A stretch of 64,000 nucleotides of DNA, taken from assembly GCA_029238935.1 (NCBI GenBank), contig JAQZBN010000009.1, forward strand, positions 62,001 through 126,000, given 5' to 3'. Made by a program: the position numbers and the translations under genes. The notes beneath the pieces are model-generated. The model had not been told where the DNA came from, made no database searches, and saw only the letters and a program-made list of their open reading frames with translations. Below, piece after piece: positions 17,675-26,378 of the stretch (the first letter of the stretch is position 1; the number at the start of each line of letters is the position of its first letter). This DNA is from Herbinix sp. Its GTDB lineage: Bacteria > Bacillota > Clostridia > Lachnospirales > Lachnospiraceae.

Positions 17675-18502
17675 ATGGTTTCGATCGGAGATAAAATAAA
17701 GTATTTGAGAAAGCATAAGAATATCACGCAAGAAGAGTTAGCCGATCTATTACACATTTCATTTCAAGCGGTAAGCAAATGGGAAAACGGAGTGGCACAA
17801 CCGGATATCTCAATGATTCCTGTGATTGCTAATTATTTTGGGGTGACAATAGACGAATTATTCGGATACAAACTCAATGCAATGACACATAAGGAACGGT
17901 TTATACAGTTCATGGTGAACAATGGAGCATTAAAGATTAATTCGATTCAGACAGATTTTAATAAAGACTATAATTTTATGATCAATACCGAACAATTTGA
18001 TACAAATGCTCAAATATCAAAAATAGGAGTATTTTTTGCAGATGCTATTCGAGAAAATAATCTAGAATTTGATACATTAATTGGATTGGCATACCATGGA
18101 ATAGCATTTTCAACTGCAACGAGTACCGCTTTGTTTGATAAGTACGGCATGACGATAAATTATTGCTACGATAGGCTGGTACCGGATAGTAGAGGTCGAA
18201 TCATATGTGGTCATACATTACAAGAGAATGAAAAAGTTGTAATTATTGATGACTTGATTTTTTCTGGGAAAACGTTAATAGAAAGAATAGATCAATTAAA
18301 AAAGACAGTCAATATTGATGTAATCGCTGTAATTGTCATAGCGGATTGCATGACAATGATAGATGATAAGGTAAAGACCGGTGCACAAATGATAGAAGAA
18401 AAGTATGGTATTAAAGTGTTCTCTATAATAACAAAGAATGATATTATCAATGCCATTCATAATGATGTAATTACAAGCAAAGAATATTTAGTAAAAATAT
18501 AG
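17675..18502 (+). CDS. XRE-HTH fused to an orotate phosphoribosyltransferase-like (PyrE) domain, putative nucleotide/PRPP-sensing regulator
   Basis: A 275-residue two-domain protein. Residues 1-65 are a canonical XRE helix-turn-helix (ITQEELADLLHISFQAVSKWENG). Residues about 72-270 follow the PyrE fold: ERFIQFMVNNGALK at its start, FDTLIGLAYHGIAFSTATS matching the GPAYKGI block, NYCYDR matching the flexible-loop entry, the PRPP-binding loop VIIDDLIFSGKT (189-200), and EEKYGIKVFSIITKNDIINAI like the PyrE C terminus. The catalytic loop RKEAKDHGEGG is replaced by RLVPDSRGRIICG, with its lysines and histidine lost, and the KSGR substrate motif is absent. The PRPP site is kept but catalysis is probably lost, as in PurR-type regulators. 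GGGAGG precedes ATG. It is a single gene. Confidence 0.85.
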   Translation: MVSIGDKIKYLRKHKNITQEELADLLHISFQAVSKWENGVAQPDISMIPVIANYFGVTIDELFGYKLNAMTHKERFIQFMVNNGALKINSIQTDFNKDYNFMINTEQFDTNAQISKIGVFFADAIRENNLEFDTLIGLAYHGIAFSTATSTALFDKYGMTINYCYDRLVPDSRGRIICGHTLQENEKVVIIDDLIFSGKTLIERIDQLKKTVNIDVIAVIVIADCMTMIDDKVKTGAQMIEEKYGIKVFSIITKNDIINAIHNDVITSKEYLVKI

Positions 18503-18533
18503 CTTTATAATAACGATATAATAGATTTATAAG

Positions 18534-18584
18534 AATAGGGGTAAAAGAGACTAAAATGTAAGTCCTCTTTTACCCCTATTTTTT
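18534..18584. terminator. Strong intrinsic terminator
   Basis: A stem of about 15 bp (AATAGGGGTAAAAGA with its complement, 18534-18548 and 18566-18580) followed by TTTT. It ends the HTH/PRTase gene and may act in both directions; the decarboxylase beta gene converges from the other side. Confidence 0.85.
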
Positions 18585-18673
18585 GTAGTATATATGGTTA
18601 TCTTGAGTCTATAATCGGTTGATATTACGATCAGAGAAGGATTATTAACCATCAATTTAAAGGAAGAACCTAA

Positions 18674-19882
18674 CTACATATTCGAAATAATTGTTACATA
18701 AATACCCGTAAGAATTGCGGTTGTTATAACACCGCAGATATTAGCACTGAGTGCATACTCCATAACAAAGCTCATTTTATTTACCTTAGAAACTTCCTTT
18801 TGTGCAACCTTGGCAGTGGTAGGAACACAAGAAACACCGGCGATACCAACAACAGGGTTGAAATTTTTCTTGGTGAAAAAGTATACTATGTAACCACCAA
18901 GAATTCCACCAATACCGGACAATAAAAGTGCCAGCATACCAAGAAGTAAAAGGATTAAAATCTTAGGATTTAATATCGTTCTTGCATCACATAAAACTCC
19001 AAGCATTAAACCAAGGAAGAATGTTGCGGAATACAGGAAGATATTCTCAATTAACTTAGCATATTTATCGAGACCGGATTCACGAATGGCGATACCAACA
19101 AAAAAGCTTAAGAATAACGGAGCTGCAACCGGAAATAGCAGACACAAAACGGTATTTGCAACCACAGCGAAGATCAACTTCTCTTTGGATGTGATTTTAC
19201 TTACCTTTTCTGATTTCGTTTCAATCACTTGCCCACGAAGATGCTTTGGTATCATAAGACGAATTAAGAAGGGATATCCTCCATAGGTCAAACTAAGATA
19301 CAAATAAGCAACAATAGTGATTGGTACAAACAAATCCTTTGCTAAAGTCAAAGAAGTAAAGAGTACCATTGGTCCATCGGCTCCTCCGATGATGGATACG
19401 GCTGCCGCTTCACCATTGGATAATCCAAATAATTTAGCGATCGGGAAAGTTGCTACAGTACCAAGTTCAGCAAACATAGCAATAACCATTCCAATAAAGG
19501 GATGAGCAAGTACCATACCAATATCGGTAATTACACCGATGCCCATAAATACTAAACAGGCAATTAAACCATTACTGAAGGTAAACGTATAAATCGGCTG
19601 AAGGAAATCAATTTGCATGATATTCATCAATTGGTCGGTGTCTGTAACCATTGGATCAATGAAGAGGTTACCGATTTGATTCGGTCCAAGAAACAGAACA
19701 CCGGAATTAATGGCTGACATACCAAATCCCATAGGTACCATGATCAAAGGTTCCAATATATTCTTTGCTCCGAGATAAACTAACAAACAACCAAATAGTA
19801 TTAGTACAATACGAAAAATAACAATTTCAGGTTCTTGAGCAAACATTGTGCCAATACCCTGGAATAAATCTAAAATATTCAT
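18674..19882 (-). CDS. Sodium ion-translocating decarboxylase beta subunit (OadB/GcdB/MmdB family)
   Basis: A 402-residue integral membrane protein that couples decarboxylation of carboxybiotin to Na+ export. Family landmarks are PMGFGMSAINSG near the start, IIGGADGPMVLFTS with the essential Asp for Na+ and carboxybiotin, and GIAGVSCVPTTAKVAQKE near the end, with about ten membrane segments. ATG at 19882 is 8 bases from AAGGACAGG; the GTG at 19891 abuts the site. A 45-residue membrane protein is encoded 79 bases upstream on the same strand. The alpha (carboxyltransferase) and biotin-carrier subunits are not in the window, so the acid substrate is unknown. Confidence 0.93.
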   Translation of the reverse strand: MNILDLFQGIGTMFAQEPEIVIFRIVLILFGCLLVYLGAKNILEPLIMVPMGFGMSAINSGVLFLGPNQIGNLFIDPMVTDTDQLMNIMQIDFLQPIYTFTFSNGLIACLVFMGIGVITDIGMVLAHPFIGMVIAMFAELGTVATFPIAKLFGLSNGEAAAVSIIGGADGPMVLFTSLTLAKDLFVPITIVAYLYLSLTYGGYPFLIRLMIPKHLRGQVIETKSEKVSKITSKEKLIFAVVANTVLCLLFPVAAPLFLSFFVGIAIRESGLDKYAKLIENIFLYSATFFLGLMLGVLCDARTILNPKILILLLLGMLALLLSGIGGILGGYIVYFFTKKNFNPVVGIAGVSCVPTTAKVAQKEVSKVNKMSFVMEYALSANICGVITTAILTGIYVTIISNM

Positions 19883-19961
19883 AAATAACACCTGTCCTTC
19901 TTTGAATTCCTTTGTTATAATAAAGGAAATAATTTCATGCTATAATTATTCTGGAGGGAAT

Positions 19962-20099
19962 TTACTCCTTTATTTCTGTGGGAGTTTTTGAGAAATACTT
20001 AATGGTATCTAATAGCAATTTTATTAAGAGGGATATTCCCATTGATATAACAAACCCGATTCCGAAGACTTGTAAAGGGATTAATATTGATGTTGTCAT
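19962..20099 (-). CDS. 45-residue OadG-like small membrane subunit
   Basis: A short gene with the sequence start MTTSILIPLQVFGIGF, one membrane helix (about residues 5-30) and a charged C-terminal tail (KYFSKTPTEIKE). ATG at 20099 is preceded by AAGGAG with good spacing. It lies directly upstream of the decarboxylase beta gene on the same strand. Gamma (OadG) subunits of these pumps are small one-helix proteins encoded beside the beta subunit, so this is very probably the complex-assembly subunit, in a reduced form without the Pro-rich, metal-binding C terminus. Confidence 0.75.
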   Translation of the reverse strand: MTTSILIPLQVFGIGFVISMGISLLIKLLLDTIKYFSKTPTEIKE

Positions 20100-20116
20100 A
20101 ATTGATATCTCCTTAT

Positions 20117-20210
20117 CCAATATTTATTCATGTTAGTATTATATATTGGAATAGGAAAGATGGCGAATATATAGAATAAATACATCGGATATATAAAATA
20201 AATATATTGG
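20117..20210. promoter_or_regulatory. Divergent control region with tandem 22-bp repeats (probable LysR operator)
   Basis: Two adjoining 22-base direct repeats (20167-20188 and 20189-20210) agree at 19 of 22 positions; both start ATATATA, contain AATAAATA and end in GG. An inverted copy of the AATAAATATTGG part is seen at 20117-20128. This sits between the LysR gene and the divergent small-subunit/beta-subunit genes, where LysR regulators bind. Confidence 0.65.
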
Positions 20211-20234
20211 AAAATAGTTACAAAGGAGATCATA

Positions 20235-21131
20235 ATGGATTTGCATTATTTAGAGATATTTAATACGGTGGCGAAGCATGTCAGTTTTAAACGTGCATCC
20301 GAAATCCTTCACATTAGTCAACCTGCTCTATCGATCCAGATTAAAAAGCTGGAAAGTCAGACAGGTCTGAGACTCTTTTATAAAATAGGCAATAAGATGT
20401 ATCTAAGTGATGATGGAATTATGCTCTATGAATATACGAAAAAAATTTTTACAATCATAGATGAGATGGAACAAAATATATCCAATCAGCAGGAGTTCAT
20501 CGGTGGTACGATTCAACTTGGTGGTAGTAATACACCGGGGACTTATATTCTACCCACAGTCATTGGTGAGATGAAAAAGCTATATCCATCAGTAACGGTA
20601 AATCTTCATATTGCGGATACCTCAGAGATCACTACCATGATTGAAAATGGTACTCTGGATCTTGCAGTCAATGGAGGTAATGGTAATTATAATAGTAATA
20701 TTGTTGTAGAAAAACTATTGGATGACAGACTGGTAATTGTTGCATCACCGAAGAATTCTCTTTGTGAGAAAGAGTGTGTGGATGTAGAGGATTTGTCTGA
20801 AATCAGTTTTATTGCCCATAATACAACCTCCCAACTTTATACCTGGTTTAAGAAGTTTATTGATGAATTTCAAATTCCCGAAAACATCAGTATGCATTTT
20901 GGAAGTATCGATGCGATCAAGCATGCAGTGTATGCTGATCTTGGTATATCCATTATTCCTTATTATTCAGCCAAGCTGGAGATTGAAATGGGGTTATTAA
21001 AGGAACTGAAGATGAACAAAGGAGATTTTCATTATCCTTACAGTTTAATTTATCATAAAAATAAATATCTGTCTGCTACTACAAAACGTTTTATAGAGAT
21101 ATTAAATAGCGTTTGTAAAGCAAATTATTGA
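20235..21131 (+). CDS. LysR-family transcriptional regulator
   Basis: A 298-residue regulator. The N-terminal winged HTH (MDLHYLEIFNTVAKHVSFKR, then AS..LHISQPALSIQIKKLE) is canonical, and the C-terminal half is a periplasmic-binding-protein-like effector domain (GTIQLGGSNTPGTYILPTVI). GGAG lies before ATG. It is divergent from the Na+ decarboxylase subunits, with repeats between them, so control of that operon in response to a carboxylic acid is the natural inference. Confidence 0.9.
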   Translation: MDLHYLEIFNTVAKHVSFKRASEILHISQPALSIQIKKLESQTGLRLFYKIGNKMYLSDDGIMLYEYTKKIFTIIDEMEQNISNQQEFIGGTIQLGGSNTPGTYILPTVIGEMKKLYPSVTVNLHIADTSEITTMIENGTLDLAVNGGNGNYNSNIVVEKLLDDRLVIVASPKNSLCEKECVDVEDLSEISFIAHNTTSQLYTWFKKFIDEFQIPENISMHFGSIDAIKHAVYADLGISIIPYYSAKLEIEMGLLKELKMNKGDFHYPYSLIYHKNKYLSATTKRFIEILNSVCKANY

Positions 21132-21229
21132 CATAAATCTTAAAGCTTATGTTTTTGATGAACAGGAATGGGTGGAAGAGAATTGAAGCTGAACTTTAGG
21201 GATTTGGTATTACCAAAAGGAGAGACTGA

Positions 21230-21571
21230 ATGAATATACAGATTTATGGAACTGGAAAATGTTTTGATACAAAAAAGGCAGATCGTTATTTTAAAGAGCT
21301 GGGAGTGAAATTCCAAACCATTGATTTGATTAATTATGGAATGAGCAAAGGGGAATATCAAAGTGTAAAGCAAGCAGTCGGAGGGATGGATGCCATGATC
21401 AATATCGAAGGAAAAGACAAAGACCTTCTTGCATTGCTAAGATACCTGTCAGAAGAGGATAAAGAAGCAAAACTGCTTGAAAATCCCAAACTATTTCGTA
21501 CTCCCATCGTTCGTAACGGGAAAAAAGCTACGGTTGGATATCAGCCGGAGATATGGAAGACTTGGGAATAA
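21230..21571 (+). CDS. ArsC/Spx-family thioredoxin-fold protein
   Basis: A 113-residue protein of the ArsC/YffB family. The N-terminal IYGTGKCFDTKKADRYFKEL keeps the single active Cys10 and the KK that follows it; the ending RTPIVRNGKKATVGYQPEIW has the cis-Pro RxPI motif. Only one Cys is present at the active site, as in glutathione- or thioredoxin-dependent ArsC-like reductases. AAAGGAG precedes ATG. Whether it reduces arsenate is not shown; no arsenic genes are nearby. Confidence 0.85.
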   Translation: MNIQIYGTGKCFDTKKADRYFKELGVKFQTIDLINYGMSKGEYQSVKQAVGGMDAMINIEGKDKDLLALLRYLSEEDKEAKLLENPKLFRTPIVRNGKKATVGYQPEIWKTWE

Positions 21572-21715
21572 CAGAATTATGAAAAAGTAAATTAGAAAGA
21601 ATAATAGAAACTATAAATGCAATAAAACAATAAAAACCACACAATAAAACAATAATACAATAAAGCAATAATGAAACTGTATACACTAAAATAATAGAAA
21701 CAATAGAATAACGAA

Positions 21716-21810
21716 TAATAAAAACCTGAATTCGGTTATGATGTACATGTGGTCAATTGATAGGACAATTGTCTACATGAAATAAGTCATCCGTTTTCAG
21801 GTTTTTATTA
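21716..21810. repeat. 95-base element with 15-bp perfect terminal inverted repeats and an inner hairpin
   Basis: Terminal arms TAATAAAAACCTGAA (21716-21730) and its exact complement (21796-21810) enclose 65 bases that contain a second imperfect 14-bp hairpin (about 21746-21779, CAATTG core). The right arm is T-rich, so the element can serve as a terminator on the plus strand; it also has the shape of a short MITE. The preceding 21590-21720 is low-complexity CAATAA-rich sequence. The rest of the gap up to 22069 shows nothing definite. Confidence 0.55.
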
Positions 21811-22069
21811 TAATTGCGAATTCTGGGAAGCAGAGTTATAATAAATATGGAAATTATTTACTTATTTGATCATGCGTATTAATTACTAAATAAAAGGGCT
21901 TATTAAAAGGATAAAGAGTATTATGAAAGTTTTGAACTGACTAGAGGACGGTTACATTGATATAGATCGAGAAGCAAGATGTTTTATCCAAAGATTTAAG
22001 TTGGTATCAAAAATATACACATAGAATGATAAAAGTTATTAAATATCCGGAAAGGCTTGGTGCAAAATC

Positions 22070-23686
22070 ATGTATAAGGTTCTTATAGCAGATGATGAAG
22101 ATAAGGTATGTAAACTAATCTATCATCTTGTGGATTGGGAGCAATTTGGCTTAACTGTGGCAGCAATGGTCAACGACGGTGTATCAGCTCTTCAATTTAT
22201 TCAGGAGGAAAAACCGGATATTGTAATTACAGATATTCGTATGCCGGGATATGATGGGATTGAATTAATCCGAAAAGCGAAGGAATACAATCCTGAGATA
22301 AACTTTATCATTGTAAGTGGTTACCGTCATTTTGATTATGCTCATAATGCGATCAAGTACGGAGTTGAGGATTATTTATTAAAGCCCTTAAAAAAGGCTG
22401 AATTTATCACTACATTAACCAAGATGGTGCAAAAGAAAGAGACTATGATGCAATTGGTCCATGAAACTGAAGATTATAAGAGAAGAGTAAACCAGGGTGA
22501 TCAAATGATGAAGCAGACCTTTCTTGATCGGCTTCTAATAAACCCATCCTTCATAAAATCAGGGATTACAAGAGAAATGATTAATACAGAATTTCATTGT
22601 AATTTTATAAACGGCTATTACCAAGGTATTATCATAAAGCCAGATTTGACCATAGAAAATGAAGGGGAGCAAACCTATGATCTCTTGTTGGAAAAAGGAA
22701 AGGATATCGCCGTAAAACAGTTCGCTCAATGTTATCAGGAAGTCATTATAACCATTGCAAAAGAAGGAATTATATGCATCCTTAACGATACAATGGAACA
22801 AATGCAAGGCATACGTAAATACTTAAAGCAAATCCGAAGTGATATATTACATATGAGAGATGTGTTTTTAAATGTTAGAGTTACGATAGGAATCGGTGAA
22901 GCGGTAACAGAAATCACAGAAATTGCGGCTACCCTAAGAGGAGCAAAATCAGCAGTCCTAAATCGACTTCTTCAGGGAACCGGTCATTTGTTATCCGGAA
23001 TAAATGAAACACAAGGCGCTGTATCCCCTTATGATTTGATCGATAGTAATTTTCGAACTAAATTATTGATTTGCATAGAGACATTAAATAGTGATGGTAT
23101 CACCTCTCTAATCAATGAACTGATGGAAAAGTTATTTCATATGAAAAAAGTTGATGGAGAACTAATCTTTACGATGTGCTGTGAAATCTATGATATCTTC
23201 GCATTCGGTATGGCAAAGGATTATAACGTGGGGAAAGATGTGATAAACAAAGAGGAGTATGAACGACAATTTTATCACTGTGATACAGTTCAAGAAGTCT
23301 TTCAGCAACTGATTGTTGTAATGACAACGAAACTGGAACAGCTTAATTTAGAAAAGCAATTAGCAGATAAGAAACCAATCCGCTTGGCAAAGCAGTATAT
23401 CAAAGAAAAATACCAACAACCGATTACTTTGGATGAAATCAGTAATGAGATTGGTTTTAATCCTACCTATTTTTCTACGTTGTTTAAAAAGGAGACAGGA
23501 CAAAATTTTCTCGAATATCTGACGGATACGAGAATACAGGCAGCTAAGCAGTTACTGGCAGATACGGACAGAACAGTAATTCAAGTATCAGAGGAAGTCG
23601 GATATACGGATCTAAAGTATTTCACAAAATTATTTAAGAAGTCAACCGGTTTAACACCTTCTGAATATCGTAAATTATATTATTAA
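22070..23686 (+). CDS. YesN-type response regulator with AraC DNA-binding domain
   Basis: A 538-residue regulator. The N-terminal receiver (residues 1-120) has the acidic pair ADDED, phosphoacceptor Asp in DIVITDIRMPGYDG, the conserved VSGY and Lys in LLKPLKK. A linker of about 300 residues leads to a C-terminal AraC-type double HTH (LAKQYIKEKYQQPITLDEIS to TPSEYRKLYY). It is followed after 14 bases by the kinase gene. In this family the regulator activates sugar transport and glycoside hydrolase genes, which fits the neighbours. Confidence 0.92.
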   Translation: MYKVLIADDEDKVCKLIYHLVDWEQFGLTVAAMVNDGVSALQFIQEEKPDIVITDIRMPGYDGIELIRKAKEYNPEINFIIVSGYRHFDYAHNAIKYGVEDYLLKPLKKAEFITTLTKMVQKKETMMQLVHETEDYKRRVNQGDQMMKQTFLDRLLINPSFIKSGITREMINTEFHCNFINGYYQGIIIKPDLTIENEGEQTYDLLLEKGKDIAVKQFAQCYQEVIITIAKEGIICILNDTMEQMQGIRKYLKQIRSDILHMRDVFLNVRVTIGIGEAVTEITEIAATLRGAKSAVLNRLLQGTGHLLSGINETQGAVSPYDLIDSNFRTKLLICIETLNSDGITSLINELMEKLFHMKKVDGELIFTMCCEIYDIFAFGMAKDYNVGKDVINKEEYERQFYHCDTVQEVFQQLIVVMTTKLEQLNLEKQLADKKPIRLAKQYIKEKYQQPITLDEISNEIGFNPTYFSTLFKKETGQNFLEYLTDTRIQAAKQLLADTDRTVIQVSEEVGYTDLKYFTKLFKKSTGLTPSEYRKLYY

Positions 23687-23700
23687 TCAAGGAGAGGTTT

Positions 23701-24723
23701 ATGAAAATCAACAAACCCTTAGCAGAGAAAAGTGCATATCTTTTTCTCTGTCTGATTGGCATCCTAGGTCTGCAAACCAGTTACCTTCTTTATACCTTGA
23801 TGACCTCAATGGAGAAGATGCCTTTCGGATATCTGGTCATGATAGGAATTGCTATAGTTCTTGTGATCATTCTTTCCTTTGGCTATTCTTTTGTATTTCT
23901 TCCGTATCTTAGAATTCAAAAGACTATGCGGTTATTTTGTCAGGGGCATACGTACGAGCAGCTATTTCAGATGAAGGATACCTTCTGTCGCGATATGCCT
24001 TTGATGATGCAACGGATGAATGAACTGCTAGATAAGCAAACAGCAATTAAAATGTCTAAAAAACAAGCAGAGTATCTGGCGTTGCAAAATCAGATCAACC
24101 CACATTTTCTCTATAATACGTTGGAAGCCATACGAGGAGATGCCCTGGATGCGGGGATGATGAATATTGCGGAAACGACAGAAGCCTTAGCAACCTTTTT
24201 TCGTTATACCATAACTGAGGTTGAAAATCTGGTTACCTTAGAGGACGAACTTGAAAACGTAGAAAATTATTTTATTATTCAACAATATCGCTTTGGGGAA
24301 AAACTCAATATGAGGATTAATACCGGAGAAGACTTAAGTGTACTGCAATCACAACTTCCAAAACTTACGTTACAGCCGATTATTGAAAATGCAGTGTTTC
24401 ATGGACTGGAATGTAAACGGGGAGTTGGTACTATCCGCATTAATATCGAAACGACAAGGACAAAGTTATTGATCAGCATCATTGATGATGGGGTTGGGAT
24501 TGAGGAGGAACAGTTAGAACTGATTAATGAAAGGCTAAATCATATCGAGATGAATTATGAAAATGATAGGGAAGAAAAACGGGGCGGCATTGCATTACGT
24601 AATGTCAGCAGTAGAATTAAGCTACTCTTTGGAGAAGAATATGGGCTTCATATCTATAGTAATCAGAATATGGGAACGAATGTCAGAATCACATTACCTT
24701 TCATCATAAAACAAAAATCATAG
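23701..24723 (+). CDS. YesM/LytS-type sensor histidine kinase lacking an extracellular sensor domain
   Basis: A 340-residue membrane kinase. Two membrane segments (about 11-34 and 43-68) are joined by only about 8 residues, so there is no extracytoplasmic sensor, unlike typical YesM kinases. The His_kinase domain has the phosphoacceptor in QNQINPHFLYNTLEAIRGDA (His135), N box IIENAVFHG, D box DDGVGI and the GGIALRNVSSRI G box. Short-loop kinases of other families (BceS-like) take their signal from a partner transporter; the two ABC genes downstream make that plausible here. AAGGAGAGG precedes ATG. Confidence 0.9.
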   Translation: MKINKPLAEKSAYLFLCLIGILGLQTSYLLYTLMTSMEKMPFGYLVMIGIAIVLVIILSFGYSFVFLPYLRIQKTMRLFCQGHTYEQLFQMKDTFCRDMPLMMQRMNELLDKQTAIKMSKKQAEYLALQNQINPHFLYNTLEAIRGDALDAGMMNIAETTEALATFFRYTITEVENLVTLEDELENVENYFIIQQYRFGEKLNMRINTGEDLSVLQSQLPKLTLQPIIENAVFHGLECKRGVGTIRINIETTRTKLLISIIDDGVGIEEEQLELINERLNHIEMNYENDREEKRGGIALRNVSSRIKLLFGEEYGLHIYSNQNMGTNVRITLPFIIKQKS

Positions 24724-24734
24724 GAGGTGTACCT

Positions 24735-26171
24735 ATGCTTGAGGAAATACTTCGCATTGACAATGGAAGCTTGGTGCGAAATGGTCATATGTTGCTAAAA
24801 AGTTTGTATCTCCAGGCCTTTAAGGGAGAGATTTTGGGTTTGATCTCCGATAATATTATGGAAAAGCAGGGTATTCTGGATCTGCTTGGCGGTGCGGTAC
24901 CCTTTGAAAATGGTATGGTTTCTTTTGATGAAAGACGGATACAGGAGGAAGATATTACGCAAGTGTTTAAGAATAAAATTGCAGTAATTGAAAGTAAGAG
25001 TAAATTGGTTAACAACCTTACGATAGCAGAAAATATCTTTGTGGTTCGAGGAGGTTTTAAGAAATATTTTGTACATAAAAGATTACTTTATAAGCAGGCA
25101 GGAGGATTACTATCAAATTTTCACATGGCAATTCCACCGGATATGTATGCAGGCAAATTAACTCCACTTGAGCGATGTATGGTAGAATTAATCAAGGCTT
25201 ATGCTACGGGGCACCGGCTCATTGTGTTCAGTGATTTTACAAGTTTTCTTAGTAATATCGAACTGGAGAAGGTATTAAATATTATCATTTGGCTAAAGAA
25301 ACAAGGGGTCGGGTTCATCATGATCGAAAATTACGATGATGCTCTCATACAATATTCTGATCGTCTGGTGGTAGTTCAAAATGGAAAAACAATACGGATG
25401 TTTGATAAAGATGATACGGATATGGAGAAAATCACAGACCTTTTGATGGGAAATAAAAAATGGGAGAAAGTTGGGGAATCCCTAAAGCAATTCGATGAAA
25501 AGAGATTAGGATACAAATTAAATCCTAAAGTATTTGAATTAACGAATGTCACCTCTGAGCATATTAAGGATCTCTCGTTTCATCTACATTCTGGTGAAAT
25601 GATTAATGTATTATATCAGGAGGAGGAAAGCGGTGAAGAGTTTTTTCAGATACTTAAGGGAGAGCGTAAGTGTAAATGGGGAGAGATAAGATTATCAGCA
25701 AGAGAGTATCAACCTACTGGCTTATGGGATGCGATCCGACAAGGAGTCTGTTTTATCGAAGAAGATCCAATATCATCAATGCTGTTCTATGACATGAGTG
25801 TGATGGACAACCTTTGTTTTACGATGTCGAATAAGGTGAAAGGTTTATGGATCTTTCGAAAATACAAAAAAAGCATGGAGAAGCATCTGGAATTACAATT
25901 TGGTCAGAAGATACTTCACACGCCGATGAATAAATTAGATCCGGTGACACTTCAGAAGCTTGCATATAGCAAATGGTTATTGTATCTACCTAAAATTATT
26001 GTATGTAAGAAGCCATTTTCAGCAGTGGATGTGCATATGAGAGAGGTGACAGAACAACTTTTAATAACATATGCAGAGAAAGGAATTGCGGTGATCATAC
26101 TGACATCAAACAGCTTCGAAGCTCAGTTTATGGGAACTAGAATAATACAGCTGAGAGGCTCTATTTCATAA
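24735..26171 (+). CDS. Tandem ABC-type protein with all ATPase motifs degraded (pseudo-RbsA)
   Basis: A 478-residue protein that aligns end to end with sugar ABC ATPases of the RbsA/MglA class but lacks every catalytic motif in both halves. In half 1 Walker A (GENGAGKST in the true ATPase encoded next) is SDNIMEKQG, Walker B MDEPT is FSDFT, and the H-loop His is replaced (IENYDD for ISHRLE). In half 2 LSGGNQQK is LDPVTLQK and FDEPTRGID is CKKPFSAVD. It starts 11 bases after the kinase gene with AGGAGGTG, so it belongs to the two-component operon rather than to the transporter alone. It is probably a non-hydrolysing adaptor linking transporter and kinase; that is inference. Confidence 0.85.
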   Translation: MLEEILRIDNGSLVRNGHMLLKSLYLQAFKGEILGLISDNIMEKQGILDLLGGAVPFENGMVSFDERRIQEEDITQVFKNKIAVIESKSKLVNNLTIAENIFVVRGGFKKYFVHKRLLYKQAGGLLSNFHMAIPPDMYAGKLTPLERCMVELIKAYATGHRLIVFSDFTSFLSNIELEKVLNIIIWLKKQGVGFIMIENYDDALIQYSDRLVVVQNGKTIRMFDKDDTDMEKITDLLMGNKKWEKVGESLKQFDEKRLGYKLNPKVFELTNVTSEHIKDLSFHLHSGEMINVLYQEEESGEEFFQILKGERKCKWGEIRLSAREYQPTGLWDAIRQGVCFIEEDPISSMLFYDMSVMDNLCFTMSNKVKGLWIFRKYKKSMEKHLELQFGQKILHTPMNKLDPVTLQKLAYSKWLLYLPKIIVCKKPFSAVDVHMREVTEQLLITYAEKGIAVIILTSNSFEAQFMGTRIIQLRGSIS

Positions 26172-26208
26172 CCTAATTATAGTAAATATGCATAATAAAC
26201 GTAAACAT

Positions 26209-26257
26209 AGGGGGTCAATCATCATGGAAATAACCAATATCCAAAGATTGCCCCCCT
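26209..26257 (+). other. Hairpin between the two-component operon and the sugar transporter genes
   Basis: Arms AGGGGGTCAATC (26209-26220) and GATTGCCCCCCT (26246-26257) pair with one bulge around a 25-base loop; no T tract follows. It may be a partial transcription stop or RNA-processing site that sets transporter expression apart from the regulators. A 22-codon frame starting at 26224 inside it has only a weak ribosome site, and I do not call it a gene. Confidence 0.45.
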
Positions 26258-26378
26258 CTTTCAAAAGAGTGTCTGTTGTAGGAAATAGATAAAAATGTTA
26301 ATTTATTAATAGAAAAGAGATCTTAATTTGATTTATCTTCCCAAACTGCTTACAGCAGTGGTGAAAAGGAGAATAGGG

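Noticed and set aside
24735-26171. Functional second ATPase of the sugar transporter
   Set aside because: None of the Walker A, Walker B, signature or H-loop residues needed for hydrolysis is retained in either half, and an intact RbsA-type ATPase is encoded next to the permease.
26224-26292. 22-codon frame in the hairpin before the RbsA-type gene
   Set aside because: Its ribosome site is weak and it lies inside an RNA hairpin; there is no supporting feature of a leader peptide such as codon runs.
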